Shown one piece after another: positions 6,427 to 13,997 of a stretch of 14,141 nt of DNA. Source of the stretch: CAZJJK01 sp964546285 (GTDB lineage Bacteria; Spirochaetota; Spirochaetia; Treponematales; Breznakiellaceae); NCBI GenBank assembly GCA_964546285.1, contig CAZJJK010000091.1, forward strand, positions 1 to 14,141, in the 5' to 3' direction. The notes beneath the pieces were generated by a model. That model was not told the DNA's origin and ran no database searches. It was given only the letters and a program-made list of their open reading frames with translations. The translations under genes were made by a program, and so were the position numbers. How positions within the stretch are numbered: the stretch's first letter is position 1; every line of letters begins with the position of its first letter.

Positions 6427-7245
6427 TTAGAAAACAACAAGTCTCTGGCGCGAGCGTTCTACCCAGCCAGTAATCAGGACTACGATAGTACCCACCACAA
6501 TGATCGCCGGACTGCTTGGCAGGTCAAGCGCTATGGCCAAAGCGAAACCGCCAAAATTGATCGCCAATCCAAAAACAGAGCCCCAAACCAGGGTAGCGCG
6601 ATACCCTTGACGCAGCGACCTGGCGGCGAGGGCCGGCAGTATGGTAACGGCGTCTATCATTAGGGCGCCCGTCACCTTCATGGAAACGCCAATACCGAAA
6701 CAAACAAGCATCACAAGAGCATAGTAGACCGCCCGAGCGGGCACACCCTGTGCCGAGGCTAAAGCCCGATCATACAAGACCGAACGAATCTCCCGTAAAA
6801 AGATAAGGCTGACAAGGACAACAATAAGCGATCCAGCCACAGCCACCGCCAGCTCCGCCGCTGATAAGGCGAGCGCGCTGCCCCAAAACAAGCTGAACGC
6901 TTCAACAGCGTTGACATCGACCTTATGAAAGATGATAAGAGCCAGGGCTAAACAAGAAGCCATGACCAGACCGAGCGGACCACCCGCCGAAACAACGCTC
7001 CGCTCGGAGAGCTTGGCGATACCGGCTCCGGCTATTAGTGCCGCGGCCAAGGCTGGAACCAGCGGCGGTAAACCCGCCAATAAACCTAACGCGGCGCCAA
7101 GCAGGGCAGCGTGCATAACCGCGAAACGCGCCGGCACTAATTCCAAGGCAAGTATATAGGCGCCAAGCGCGGGAAAAGCCAGGCCGGTCGCGGCTAAAGC
7201 GATAAGCGCCCGACGAAAGGGAGCGAGAGACAGGTATTCAAGCAT
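6427..7245 (-). CDS. znuB: Zinc/manganese ABC transporter permease (ZnuB/TroC-type)
   Basis: Inner-membrane permease of the ABC-3 family, which passes divalent metal delivered by the binding protein using energy from the ATPase. It is almost entirely hydrophobic, with about eight membrane helices. Family features include LFWGSALALS in the middle, the cytoplasmic loop SLIFLREIRSVLYDRALASAQGVPAR, and the late GALMIDAVTILPALAARSL segment followed by LAINFGGFALAIALDLPSSPAIIVVG. I prefer the ATG at 7245 (MLEYLSLAPFRRAL), which matches family starts and overlaps the ATPase stop by 8 nt. The frame is open to an ATG at 7266. Neither has a good Shine-Dalgarno, consistent with coupling. The metal (Zn versus Mn or Fe) cannot be fixed from sequence. 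Confidence 0.88.
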   Translation of the reverse strand: MLEYLSLAPFRRALIALAATGLAFPALGAYILALELVPARFAVMHAALLGAALGLLAGLPPLVPALAAALIAGAGIAKLSERSVVSAGGPLGLVMASCLALALIIFHKVDVNAVEAFSLFWGSALALSAAELAVAVAGSLIVVLVSLIFLREIRSVLYDRALASAQGVPARAVYYALVMLVCFGIGVSMKVTGALMIDAVTILPALAARSLRQGYRATLVWGSVFGLAINFGGFALAIALDLPSSPAIIVVGTIVVLITGWVERSRQRLVVF

Positions 7246-7927
7246 GACGATACTCAGCGCCGCCATCAGCGAAACGCAACCACGCGTCGGCTATACCAAG
7301 GAGGCCATCGTCATGAGTAACCACCAGCATGGAGGCTTGCCGTTCTCTGGCCAAACCGACGATAAGATCCGTTACACCCACACGACCTTCGCTGTCCAGA
7401 TGGGAATTCGGTTCATCCAAAATTAACAGGTCAGGCTCGGCGGCTAAAGCTCTGGCGATCTGAACGCGCTGGTATTGCCCGCCGGAAAGCTCCTGAACCG
7501 CTTTTTTCGCCAAAGCGGCTACCCCCGCTTTTTCCATGGCGCGGCTTACCGCGCGCCGGTCTTCTTCACGCCAAGGTCTGAGAAAACCGACCCGTCCATA
7601 ACGGCCGCATTCCACAACTTCCTTAACCGTAAGCCGTAGCGCACCGGCGGGACGCGCCTGCGGGACATAGCCGACCCGCCCAAGCATGGCTCGAAAACGT
7701 CGAGTCCCGGGGCTTTCCCCCAACAAACGCACTACACCTCTGAGCGGTTGGACCAAGCCAAGACAGGCCTTGATTAAGGTGGATTTTCCCGATCCGTTAG
7801 CCCCAACCAAACCCACGACTAAGCCACGGCCGCCTTTGATTGAAAGAGCCGACAACTGAAGCACGATTCCCGACGCGTAACCAAGCGCCAGCTTGGACGC
7901 TTCCAACAAGCTTTCCATTCTATTCAT
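7238..7927 (-). CDS. znuC: Zinc/manganese ABC transporter ATPase (ZnuC/TroB-type)
   Basis: Cytoplasmic ATP-binding subunit of 229 residues that drives the adjacent permease. All key motifs are intact: Walker A GANGSGKST (42-50), Q-loop Gln90 (VGYVPQ), signature LSGGQYQRVQIARAL (147-161), Walker B LLILDEP (167-173, catalytic Glu172), D-loop SHLD and switch His205 (VVTHD). Its ATG shares an ATGA overlap with the end of the binding-protein gene. The middle gene of a three-gene operon. Confidence 0.92.
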   Translation of the reverse strand: MNRMESLLEASKLALGYASGIVLQLSALSIKGGRGLVVGLVGANGSGKSTLIKACLGLVQPLRGVVRLLGESPGTRRFRAMLGRVGYVPQARPAGALRLTVKEVVECGRYGRVGFLRPWREEDRRAVSRAMEKAGVAALAKKAVQELSGGQYQRVQIARALAAEPDLLILDEPNSHLDSEGRVGVTDLIVGLARERQASMLVVTHDDGLLGIADAWLRFADGGAEYRHA

Positions 7928-8688
7928 CGCTTATCGTAAGACGCGGCATCCATAAAAACCCGCTCGTTGCGTCTAAACACATCTTCTATCGTTTTTGTAT
8001 TATCCTTACCGGGAAAATTGATCAACATAACAAGGGGCACATCCAACGCTTCGGCGGCCGGCGCCCCAGCTGGATTATGGTAATTATCGATAATCAGGCT
8101 GGGTTTTGCCCGTACCAGCTGCAGAAGTTGCTTCGGCGTACTTTCGCCGGGGCCAAAAACACCTACCACCGTAAAACCCAGCCATTCAGCGAAAGTCTCC
8201 AAGTATTTATGGGCAATCACCCTCTTATCGGGATACGCGGCGGCGATTCGCTTTCTCATCCCCTCTGTCAAGCTGTCAAAGGAAGCGGCCCAAACCTCGT
8301 AATCCCGCTCGGTTCCAAAAAGCAGAGCCAGTTTTTTAGCCTCTTGCTTTAGCGTTTCCGGAATATTATCCGTATACACCTTCGCTATAACTAAGCCCCC
8401 ATTGCCGGCGGTTTCCGCCAGCCGGGACGCGAAGCGCTCATACCCTGAATAAACAAGAAAATCCGCTTCAGCTGTCGCTTTAAGGTCCGATGGCTTAATC
8501 TCATATTCCGGCGGATGTTGAAGCTCAAAGGGAGCGATAGTGACAAGATCGCGGGCGCCCGCCGCTCGCGCGATGGCGGCTGTCCAGGACGTGGACGCGA
8601 TAACGCGAAAAGTATCCGTCGTTTGCGCGGACACGATTATAGCGGCAAGCGCGCCTAGCCCGCAAAAAAGAAAAACGCCTCGTTTCAT
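7924..8688 (-). CDS. znuA: Metal-binding lipo/periplasmic protein of the ABC importer (ZnuA/TroA-type)
   Basis: Substrate-binding protein of the cluster A-I metal importers, 254 residues with an N-terminal signal (residues ~1-22, cleavage near VSAQ). Likely ligands are His58 (LQHPPEYE), His160 (VIAHKYLETFAEWLGF, the helical backbone region) and His204 or Asp201 (IIDNYHNP). It lacks the His-rich loop of many zinc-specific ZnuA proteins and the usual DPHxWLDP motif; the equivalent region reads TERDYEVW. It is shorter than most family members (~290-310), so the metal site may be unusual. ATG 8688 has AGGA about eight bases upstream. First gene of the operon; no recognisable Zur or PerR box was found upstream. 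Confidence 0.85.
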   Translation of the reverse strand: MKRGVFLFCGLGALAAIIVSAQTTDTFRVIASTSWTAAIARAAGARDLVTIAPFELQHPPEYEIKPSDLKATAEADFLVYSGYERFASRLAETAGNGGLVIAKVYTDNIPETLKQEAKKLALLFGTERDYEVWAASFDSLTEGMRKRIAAAYPDKRVIAHKYLETFAEWLGFTVVGVFGPGESTPKQLLQLVRAKPSLIIDNYHNPAGAPAAEALDVPLVMLINFPGKDNTKTIEDVFRRNERVFMDAASYDKR

Positions 8689-9017
8689 TGTGTTTTCCTA
8701 AAAAAAATAACGCGGCCCCTAATCGCGGTACAAGCGTCTCGACCGCCCATACATCTTCAGCGCCATCGCCAAACAACGTTTGGGCGCGCCGCTTCTCTAG
8801 CGGGCAAAAACCGGACGGATTTCATATCCGGCTAAGAACGGCTTCGCCATCAACTTACTCTATACCCAGGAACCGCGCTTTGGCTAGTTCGATGGTTTCA
8901 TAAACAAGGAGCCCAAGCGGCTTAAGTTCCACCCTAGTCAGGAAAAAATACTTCTGCCGCGCTGGGGTCTTGATTCTATAGCAGACGCCGCCACCATTAA
9001 AGGCGAAATTACACCCA
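8689..9017. other. 329-bp stretch without an intact gene
   Basis: Between the importer operon and the GrpB gene I see only a gene remnant (listed separately, 8855-9040) and, nearer the importer, a short minus-strand reading (LEKRRAQTLFGDGAEDVW, then VETLVPRLGAALFFLG) that runs into the binding-protein start in another frame and has no start of its own. An A8 run (8700-8707) lies in the importer leader. No promoter could be named with confidence. Confidence 0.5.
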
Positions 9018-9040
9018 TCATTTTTCTTTCTCTCTTCTCG
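8855..9040 (-). pseudogene. Start-less C-terminal gene remnant
   Basis: An open minus-strand frame of ~61 codons ending at TAA 8855-8857, opening after a TAG inside the GrpB gene and with no ATG, GTG or TTG before its middle. It looks protein-like: FNGGGVCYRIKTPARQK then YFFLTRVELKPLGLLVYETI and ELAKARFLGIE. I do not recognise the family. It probably is the C-terminal end of a gene whose front was lost when the AT-rich GrpB gene arrived. A small gene with an unusual start cannot be excluded. Confidence 0.35.
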
Positions 9041-9554
9041 CTAATTCGATCACCTCATTGATAAACCATCTGTACTCAGTCTCTTTTACTTCAACATATT
9101 TTTCCCTGTTTTCATGACCATACTTATTCAGTATTTCCATTTTTATCATGCAATACCGTTCCGCTTTTTCTTTATGCTTTTTCAGGTAATCCCTAAATAA
9201 AATATGCCATATAAATTCCTCATTTTCTACGTGGCATACATATAAATGATGTTTAATTGAATCCAATATTTCATTACGTGTTATGCCATTTCTCTTGAAT
9301 ACTTCTCTTCCGTCAATTCCTTGATTTCCATTATGAAAATATCCAATACGCATTAATTCGTTTTTAAGTTTATCAAAATCACTATTTTTATTATACGCGA
9401 TATCAATATCGATAATTGGTTTCGCGATCATCCCCTTAATTGACGTACTGCCTATATGATTTATCGATGAATAGTTGTGGCTATTTCGAGCTAATACCTT
9501 CTTAATTTTATGATAGTTTTTTTCCCATTCGTCCGTATAGCCGATCACTACCAT
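9018..9554 (-). CDS. GrpB/UPF0157 family nucleotidyltransferase-fold protein
   Basis: About 178 residues of the GrpB (UPF0157, COG2320) family, a nucleotidyltransferase-like fold of unsettled function. Diagnostic parts are GYTDEWEKNYHKIKKVL, HIGSTSIKGMIAKPIIDIDIAY (the Gly-Ser and Asp-x-Asp catalytic-style pattern), LMRIGYFHNG, HHLYVCHVENEEFIWHILFRDYLKKH and the C-terminal KYVEVKETEYRWFINEVIELAR. I choose ATG 9554 (MVVIGYTDEW) with GGA about eight bases upstream; a GTG at 9566 is the longer option. Its codons are strikingly A/T-rich compared with both neighbours, which suggests recent acquisition from a low-GC bacterium. It stands alone between a gene remnant and a decayed regulator locus. 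It should be functional if expressed. Confidence 0.87.
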   Translation of the reverse strand: MVVIGYTDEWEKNYHKIKKVLARNSHNYSSINHIGSTSIKGMIAKPIIDIDIAYNKNSDFDKLKNELMRIGYFHNGNQGIDGREVFKRNGITRNEILDSIKHHLYVCHVENEEFIWHILFRDYLKKHKEKAERYCMIKMEILNKYGHENREKYVEVKETEYRWFINEVIELARREKEK

Positions 9555-9694
9555 TTCGCGTTCCACATAATTAAGTTCGAGCCTAACGGCGGGAAGCCCA
9601 CGCGAGCGGTATTACAATGCTTTTCGCCTGATTAATTACACTAACATACTATCCGCGATCACAATACAATAACGCGGGTTTTCATGCTCACAGA

Positions 9695-10618
9695 CTAGCC
9701 GCCGCGGCGCCTGGCGTCAAGCAAAATGGCACCGTTCACGATGAGGGCGCTAAAGGTAAGCGTTTCCAATTTTTCTGGCGCCGTGACTGTCGGATCATTT
9801 CGATAAAACTCATAAATCGTTCCGAGCGGCACTAGCTTCTCCATAATTATAAAAGCACGGAGTTGGAGCTTAGCATCGTCCATCATCTCATAAGGGCCGA
9901 TATAAAGCTTTTCGACACGGCGACAGGCGGCCAGATTCTCCGCTTCAATTATGCCCTTCCCCGGCAATGGAATATCGAAGATGAAGCCTATCCGCGCGGG
10001 CGCTTGCAGCTCAGCCCCATCGTCTCTGGCTATGAACGGTCCCAGCGCTGGCCGAGCGCTAAAGAAAGCCGCGTAGTGAATAATTTCAGCGATGGCTTGG
10101 CCAATGAGCGCTTGACCATTAGCACCTGATATACAAGCCTGAATAAAGAGGCTGTGCCGCTCTGGACCATCAGTGATCTGGCAACGGGAAACGGCTTCTT
10201 CGTCTGTTTGGCTTTTTGGCGCTCGGATCGGGTTGTTCAAGCGCCCGTCCGGCCGCGCGCTAAGCGCTTTTTCAGCCGCGGCTTTAGTTTTAGGCGAGTA
10301 CTCCCAGCCAACATGGAACGAGCGGGCCAGCGCCGGTCCAAGCTGGCGATACTGGCGATCCAAACCACTAAGCAGCGGATCAATTTTGAGGATATCGAAC
10401 GCTTTGCCTTTTTTGTAGAGCTCGCTATCCGCATAAACCTGGCAGACTTCGCCAAAGTAAACCGTATCCATCGGAAAAGCCAGCTTTTGCCCCCTGTAAC
10501 GGCATTCACAGACGATGGGACACTCCTCTAACATAGGCGCCGTCCTTAACTCGCCATAAAAAGTCGTGAAAATGCCAGACTTATGAAGAACCCCGGGGTA
10601 TGGAAAGCCGCCTTCCAA
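9695..10618 (-). pseudogene. Chimera: C-terminal half of flavin reductase joined to a GyrI-like domain
   Basis: A 307-codon frame without a convincing start (TTG at the 5' end). Residues ~12-110 (KSGIFTTFYGEL, APMLEECPIVCECRYRG, YFGEVCQVYADSELY, GLDRQYRQLGPALARSFHVG) match the C-terminal half of flavin reductase-like FMN proteins; the N-terminal FMN-binding half is missing. Residues ~153-292 (RHSLFIQACISG, IGQAIAEIIHY, IGFIFDIPLPGKG, RVEKLYIGPYEMMDDAKLQL, GTIYEFYRNDPTVTAPEKL) are a GyrI/AraC-effector-binding domain. A natural fusion of these is not known to me, and the head lies in another frame overlapping a GyrI fragment. I infer deletion and fusion of neighbouring genes, possibly with a one-base shift at the CCCCGGGG near 10592. 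Confidence 0.6.
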
Positions 10619-10878
10619 TCAAAACGGCATTTTTGAGGCGATGTTATCTCAGGATTATTCCAGTAGATCGCGATTACCGGACCCGCCAGACCACGCGCCG
10701 CGGCCCATGAACCAAGTTCAGCGAAGGCCGGCAGGCAGGTTTCGCTCTTGTAGGGGCCTATCCGTCTGATTGTGGCGACATGCATTTCCGGCAACACTTT
10801 GATGGCGACGACCGGAGCTGAAACCGCTGGGGACGATATCAAGTCCGAGACAGCATCAAAAATCGACTGGAGTTTCAC
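10546..10878 (-). pseudogene. N-terminal half of a GyrI-like effector domain, frameshifted
   Basis: A 110-codon frame from a GTG inside the end of the AraC-type gene. It carries PVVAIKVLPEMHVATIRRIGPY, LPAFAELGSWAAARGL and VIAIYWNNPEITSPQKCRFD, the first half of the GyrI-like domain that normally continues an AraC helix-turn-helix protein. After KCRFD the similarity stops and the tail WKAAFHTPG appears to belong to the flavin reductase seen downstream. It reads as the continuation of the upstream regulator after a one-base shift near 10870. Confidence 0.6.
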
Positions 10879-11257
10879 GCTTACTAACGGGTCCTAAAAC
10901 CGGCCTATCTTTACGGTATTCACTCGCCGTCACCCCAAAACGACGTTTGAAGGCTTTCGCGAAGTTTTGCGAACCGGAAAAGCCTCCCTCAAGCGCTATA
11001 GAGCTAATGTCGCGACAGGGTTTCGCGAGCAAACGGTTCGCGGCCAATTCAACCCGCAGCCGACGGGTGAAATCCGCTACCGTTTCCCCAAGCACCGCGT
11101 AAAAAATTCGATGAAAATGGAAGGGCGAAAGCGCGGCCGAGGAAGCGACCTCCTCAAGCGTTAGTTCGCTATCAATATGGCGGCTGATATACTTCATGGC
11201 CCGATACACACGCTTCCGGTAATCGACGTGAGTCAAGGCCAAGGAATTTATCGGCAT
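10856..11257 (-). CDS. AraC-family DNA-binding domain, cut off from its effector domain
   Basis: A 133-residue protein consisting of two AraC helix-turn-helix units: the first ~34-55 (LTLEEVASSAALSPFHFHR), the second ~82-104 (DISSIALEGGFSGSQNFA) followed by KAFKRRFGVTASEYRK. Regulators with HTH first and GyrI-like domain last are normally ~280-300 residues. Here the frame ends after VLGPVSKRETPVDF, while the next frame carries the GyrI half. I infer a frameshifted or broken regulator, though the free DNA-binding domain could still act. Divergent from the nitrilase gene, with an 89-bp shared region. Confidence 0.78.
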   Translation of the reverse strand: MPINSLALTHVDYRKRVYRAMKYISRHIDSELTLEEVASSAALSPFHFHRIFYAVLGETVADFTRRLRVELAANRLLAKPCRDISSIALEGGFSGSQNFAKAFKRRFGVTASEYRKDRPVLGPVSKRETPVDF

Positions 11258-11346
11258 AAGCCTAACCTATCCGACTTAAAAGGAAAAAGAAATAGTTCAC
11301 CCCTTTATAGCTTTCTTGTTAAAGCTTGATGCGCTATGCTTACTGT

Positions 11347-12135
11347 ATGCGTATCGCTCTCGTCCAATCCGATCCCCAGTTTGGCGAGCTGGAACGGAAC
11401 GGGGCTGATTTGTTAGCCGCGATCCAATCAGTGGACGCCGATCTGTATATCTTGCCGGAACTATGCCTATCCGGTTACGATTTTGAGGATAGAAAAGAAG
11501 CCGCTTCTTATGCCGAACCGGCTGATGGACCCAATGTTTCCGCGCTGGCTACCGCGGCGACCGCGAGGGAGGCGGGCATCGTTTTCGGTTTCGCCGAGTC
11601 AACGCCAGAAGGCCGTTTGTATAATAGTTCTATCCTGGCATTACCCGACGGCCGCCGCCGGGTTTATCGAAAAACCCATCTTTTCGCTCGGGAAAAACTC
11701 TTGTTTGATCCCGGCGATACCGGCTTCTTTGTGGAAGAGTTCAGAGGTCTCCGCGTCGGCCTAGCTATCTGTTTCGATTGGATGTTCCCGGAAAGCTTTC
11801 GAACGCTCGCGCTTAAGGGCGCGGATATTATAGCCCACTGTTCTAACCTGGTACTTCCCTACTGTCAGCGCACCGATTACGCGCGGGCCGTGGAAAACCG
11901 ACTCTATGTGGCAAGCGCCAACCGCGTTGGCACCGAAGAACGCGGCGGCCGAAAACTGAGCTTTACCGGGAAAAGCGTATTGGTATCACCGGACGGAGAC
12001 TATCTTTTGGAGCTGCCCACGACAGGCCGCGCCGTCGCTGTCGCCGTCGTCCATCCCGTAAAAGCCCGGGATAAGAAGCTTGGCGTTTATAACGATATCC
12101 TCGCCGATAGACGGCCTGAATTATACGACCTTTAG
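11347..12135 (+). CDS. Carbon-nitrogen hydrolase (nitrilase superfamily)
   Basis: A cytoplasmic amidase-type enzyme of 262 residues. The Glu-Lys-Cys triad is intact: Glu38 in LYILPELCLSGYDF, Lys109 in VYRKTHLF and Cys142 in VGLAICFDWMFPES, with the typical second Glu pocket. FTGKSVLVSPDGDYL near the end is also characteristic. The substrate cannot be told from sequence; the branch contains omega-amidase and carbamoyl-putrescine-type enzymes. I start at ATG 11347 (MRIALVQSDP), the family start; upstream in-frame ATG 11329 and TTG 11326 exist, and none has a clear Shine-Dalgarno. Divergent from the AraC-type regulator, which may once have controlled it. Confidence 0.88.
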   Translation: MRIALVQSDPQFGELERNGADLLAAIQSVDADLYILPELCLSGYDFEDRKEAASYAEPADGPNVSALATAATAREAGIVFGFAESTPEGRLYNSSILALPDGRRRVYRKTHLFAREKLLFDPGDTGFFVEEFRGLRVGLAICFDWMFPESFRTLALKGADIIAHCSNLVLPYCQRTDYARAVENRLYVASANRVGTEERGGRKLSFTGKSVLVSPDGDYLLELPTTGRAVAVAVVHPVKARDKKLGVYNDILADRRPELYDL

Positions 12136-12222
12136 AGCCTTGTTCAAAAGTGTGAGACTTATGAAATCGCCTCACTTATTCAACAAATATGAGCCTAAAA
12201 AACGCGGCCGCTATAAATTTAT

Positions 12223-12270
12223 GGATACGCCTATTATGATGCGATTTTTTCAAAGCTTTTTAGCGTATCC
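12223..12270. repeat. 8-bp inverted repeat before the LacI-type promoter
   Basis: GGATACGC (12223-12230) and GCGTATCC (12263-12270) are perfect complements 32 bases apart, ending three bases before the -35 element of the repressor gene. This could be an upstream regulatory site or looped structure. Chance is possible given the long spacer. Confidence 0.3.
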
Positions 12271-12273
12271 CTC

Positions 12274-12302
12274 TTTACAAACGAAGGCTTGTGATTTATA
12301 TT
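12274..12302 (+). promoter_or_regulatory. Promoter of the LacI-family repressor gene
   Basis: TTTACA (12274-12279), a 17-base spacer and TATATT (12297-12302), each 5 of 6 to the sigma-70 consensus. Transcription should start near 12309, only ~9 bases before the preferred ATG at 12318, so the message would be nearly leaderless. The operator begins at the last base of the -10 box. Confidence 0.65.
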
Positions 12303-12315
12303 GTAACCGGTTGCA
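12302..12315 (+). promoter_or_regulatory. LacI-type operator (autoregulatory)
   Basis: TGTAACCGGTTGCA is a near-perfect palindrome with a central CpG, as bound by LacI/GalR-family dimers, and it fits the CcpA cre-type pattern TGWAANCGNTNWCA at all but one position. It covers the transcription start of the repressor gene, implying negative autoregulation. The identical 14 bases recur at 13343-13356. Confidence 0.75.
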
Positions 12316-12317
12316 GT

Positions 12318-13325
12318 ATGGGTAAGAAACGATTACGATCAATTGACGATATCGCCCGACTCGCGGGGGTATCAAAGGCGACGGTGTCGCGGGCTTTAAA
12401 CGACAGCCCCCTCGTAAACGCCGAAACCAAGGATCGCATTACCGCTATAGCCGCTCAATACTCTTTTCGGCCTAGTTCGATCGCGCGGAATCTGAGTCTC
12501 CGTACCAGCCATACCATCGGCTTTGTCAATCACGCCTATAGTTCCGGCGTATGCAAAATTTCCGATCCTTTTGGCGTGGAACTTATGGGCGGCGCGGCTA
12601 TCGGCCTTCATGAGCTGGGTTACGATATGCTTGTCTTGCATGTCGATCCAAAAAATAACGATTGGGCTGTGCAATACTTAGATTCCGGAAAGGTTGATGG
12701 TTTCATATTAATGACATCAGACCGAAAACGACATCATATCGATCATCTGCTTGAAATTGGAGCGCCTTTTGTCGCTTGGGGTGATGGGCATGGCCGGTTT
12801 AATTCGGTTCGAGGCGATGATTATAATGGCGGTTGTCTAGCCGCCGCCCGCCTCATCGAAAAAGGCCGTCGTAAACTTGCCTGTATTGGCGGGCCAGCGT
12901 TAGAAACCGAAATAAAGGAACGCATTAGGGGCTTTTCCGAAACCGCGCTGAAGGCAGGAATTAACCTGGACCCCAAACTTATTCACTATGGGGAATATAC
13001 GGAAGCTTCAGGGGCGCAAGCCATGGCGGAACTTCTGGCTTTGGGCCTTGAAATAGACGGCGTTTTCGCTTGTAGCGATATAATGGCGATACCAGCTCTA
13101 GATATACTAATTCGGGCGGGACGCCGCGTTCCGGAGGACATAGCCCTTATCGGCTACGATGATCTGCGCGCCGCTTCATATGTTAGGCCAGCCTTGACCA
13201 CGGTTAGTCAGCATGTCTCACAGGCAGGTAAGGTTTTGGCTAAATCATTGGTAAGCTATCTGAATGACCGAGCGATAAGCGGCGTTGTCATGCCCGTGGA
13301 ATTGATTGAGCGAGATTCCGCGTAA
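12318..13325 (+). CDS. LacI-family transcriptional repressor
   Basis: A 335-residue sugar-responsive repressor. The N-terminal helix-turn-helix is SIDDIARLAGVSKATVSRALN (residues 8-28) with hinge helix SSIARNL, followed by a periplasmic-binding-protein-like effector domain (HTIGFV, ELMGGAAIGLHELGYDML, KVDGFILM, FVAWGDGHGRFNSVRGDDYNG, KLACIGGP, DGVFACSDIMAIPALDILIRAGRRVPEDIALIGYDD, ALTTVSQH). The effector is unknown. ATG 12318 is chosen because it starts the family pattern and sits just after the predicted transcription start; a GTG at 12291 would place the promoter inside the gene. The downstream unknown gene carries the same operator. Confidence 0.92.
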   Translation: MGKKRLRSIDDIARLAGVSKATVSRALNDSPLVNAETKDRITAIAAQYSFRPSSIARNLSLRTSHTIGFVNHAYSSGVCKISDPFGVELMGGAAIGLHELGYDMLVLHVDPKNNDWAVQYLDSGKVDGFILMTSDRKRHHIDHLLEIGAPFVAWGDGHGRFNSVRGDDYNGGCLAAARLIEKGRRKLACIGGPALETEIKERIRGFSETALKAGINLDPKLIHYGEYTEASGAQAMAELLALGLEIDGVFACSDIMAIPALDILIRAGRRVPEDIALIGYDDLRAASYVRPALTTVSQHVSQAGKVLAKSLVSYLNDRAISGVVMPVELIERDSA

Positions 13326-13342
13326 TTTTTTTTAACCGGAAA

Positions 13343-13356
13343 TGTAACCGGTTGCA
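13343..13356 (+). promoter_or_regulatory. Second copy of the LacI-type operator
   Basis: The same TGTAACCGGTTGCA lies between the repressor stop and the next gene, 17 bases before its ATG and just ahead of its GGAGG ribosome binding site. A related half, TTTAACCGG, lies immediately before it (13331-13339) after a T8 run. A clear -35/-10 pair was not found. Direct control of the downstream gene by the neighbouring repressor is inferred. Confidence 0.72.
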
Positions 13357-13373
13357 TATTTTAGGAGGTTTTT

Positions 13374-13997
13374 ATGTCGTTTTCACAACTGGACAAGAAC
13401 TCGGATTTCAACGCTCCCATGGGCTTTCAGGATTGGCTAAATGTTTTAAGAAGCCAGGAAGCGGAACTCGCCTTTGGACGCGCCCGTAACCGCTCCCGCC
13501 TTCGGCGCTGGCTGGCGGCACTTAAGGAACGCGCTGAATCAAACGGAGCGCGCCGCCAGCGGGAGCTGTCGGCTAGGCGCGTCCCGCTTGACACGGCTGA
13601 TAAGACTGACTCGGCTATCAAGGCCGCTAACTGGCCGATCAGCGCCTTAACGAAGGCCATCGATCAGCGAGGAAACCTACGGCCCTTGCCGGCCTTACGG
13701 CGCGCCCATCTAACGCTCTGGCTCCGCTTATGGCTCGCGGGCGAGGCTGGCGAGCCGACTCCGGTTTCCGTGGAAGAAAGAGATGGCGCCTTGGTTTTAG
13801 CCGATATCGGACCAGCCTTAGTCGCTCTGGAATTTGCCCGCTACCGAGAAGCTAAGGATGTCGCTGTTGTCATGAAGGGCGGTATAAAGACGCCTGGAAC
13901 GGTTTTGCCCTACGAACGCTGCCTGGAAAACGCGATGACCGAGGAATATCCGGATTCTTTATATACTGCTGCCAATTTTGTTGAAGATTTACTATAA
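13374..13997 (+). CDS. Protein of unknown function under LacI-type operator (possible degenerate ParB-like fold)
   Basis: I do not recognise this 207-residue protein. ATG 13374 has a strong GGAGG five bases upstream. Residues ~25-70 are Arg/Ala-rich and helical (LAFGRARNRSRLRRWLAAL), giving a very basic N-terminal half. Residues ~100-170 (LPALRRAHLTLWLRLWLAG, PTPVSVEERDGALVLADIGPA, ALEFARYREAKDVAVVM) loosely recall the ParB/sulfiredoxin N-terminal fold, in which a variable-length helix is followed by a DGHHR-type motif; here that motif reads DIGPA, so nuclease or CTPase residues would be missing. The similarity is my reading and weak. No signal peptide or membrane segment. A dedicated operator suggests it is induced with the repressor's ligand. 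Confidence 0.6.
   Translation: MSFSQLDKNSDFNAPMGFQDWLNVLRSQEAELAFGRARNRSRLRRWLAALKERAESNGARRQRELSARRVPLDTADKTDSAIKAANWPISALTKAIDQRGNLRPLPALRRAHLTLWLRLWLAGEAGEPTPVSVEERDGALVLADIGPALVALEFARYREAKDVAVVMKGGIKTPGTVLPYERCLENAMTEEYPDSLYTAANFVEDLL

Noticed and set aside
12137..12187. Imperfect GTGAG/CTCAC hairpin after the nitrilase gene as a terminator
   Set aside because: Only five contiguous base pairs with a mismatched extension and no T-run.
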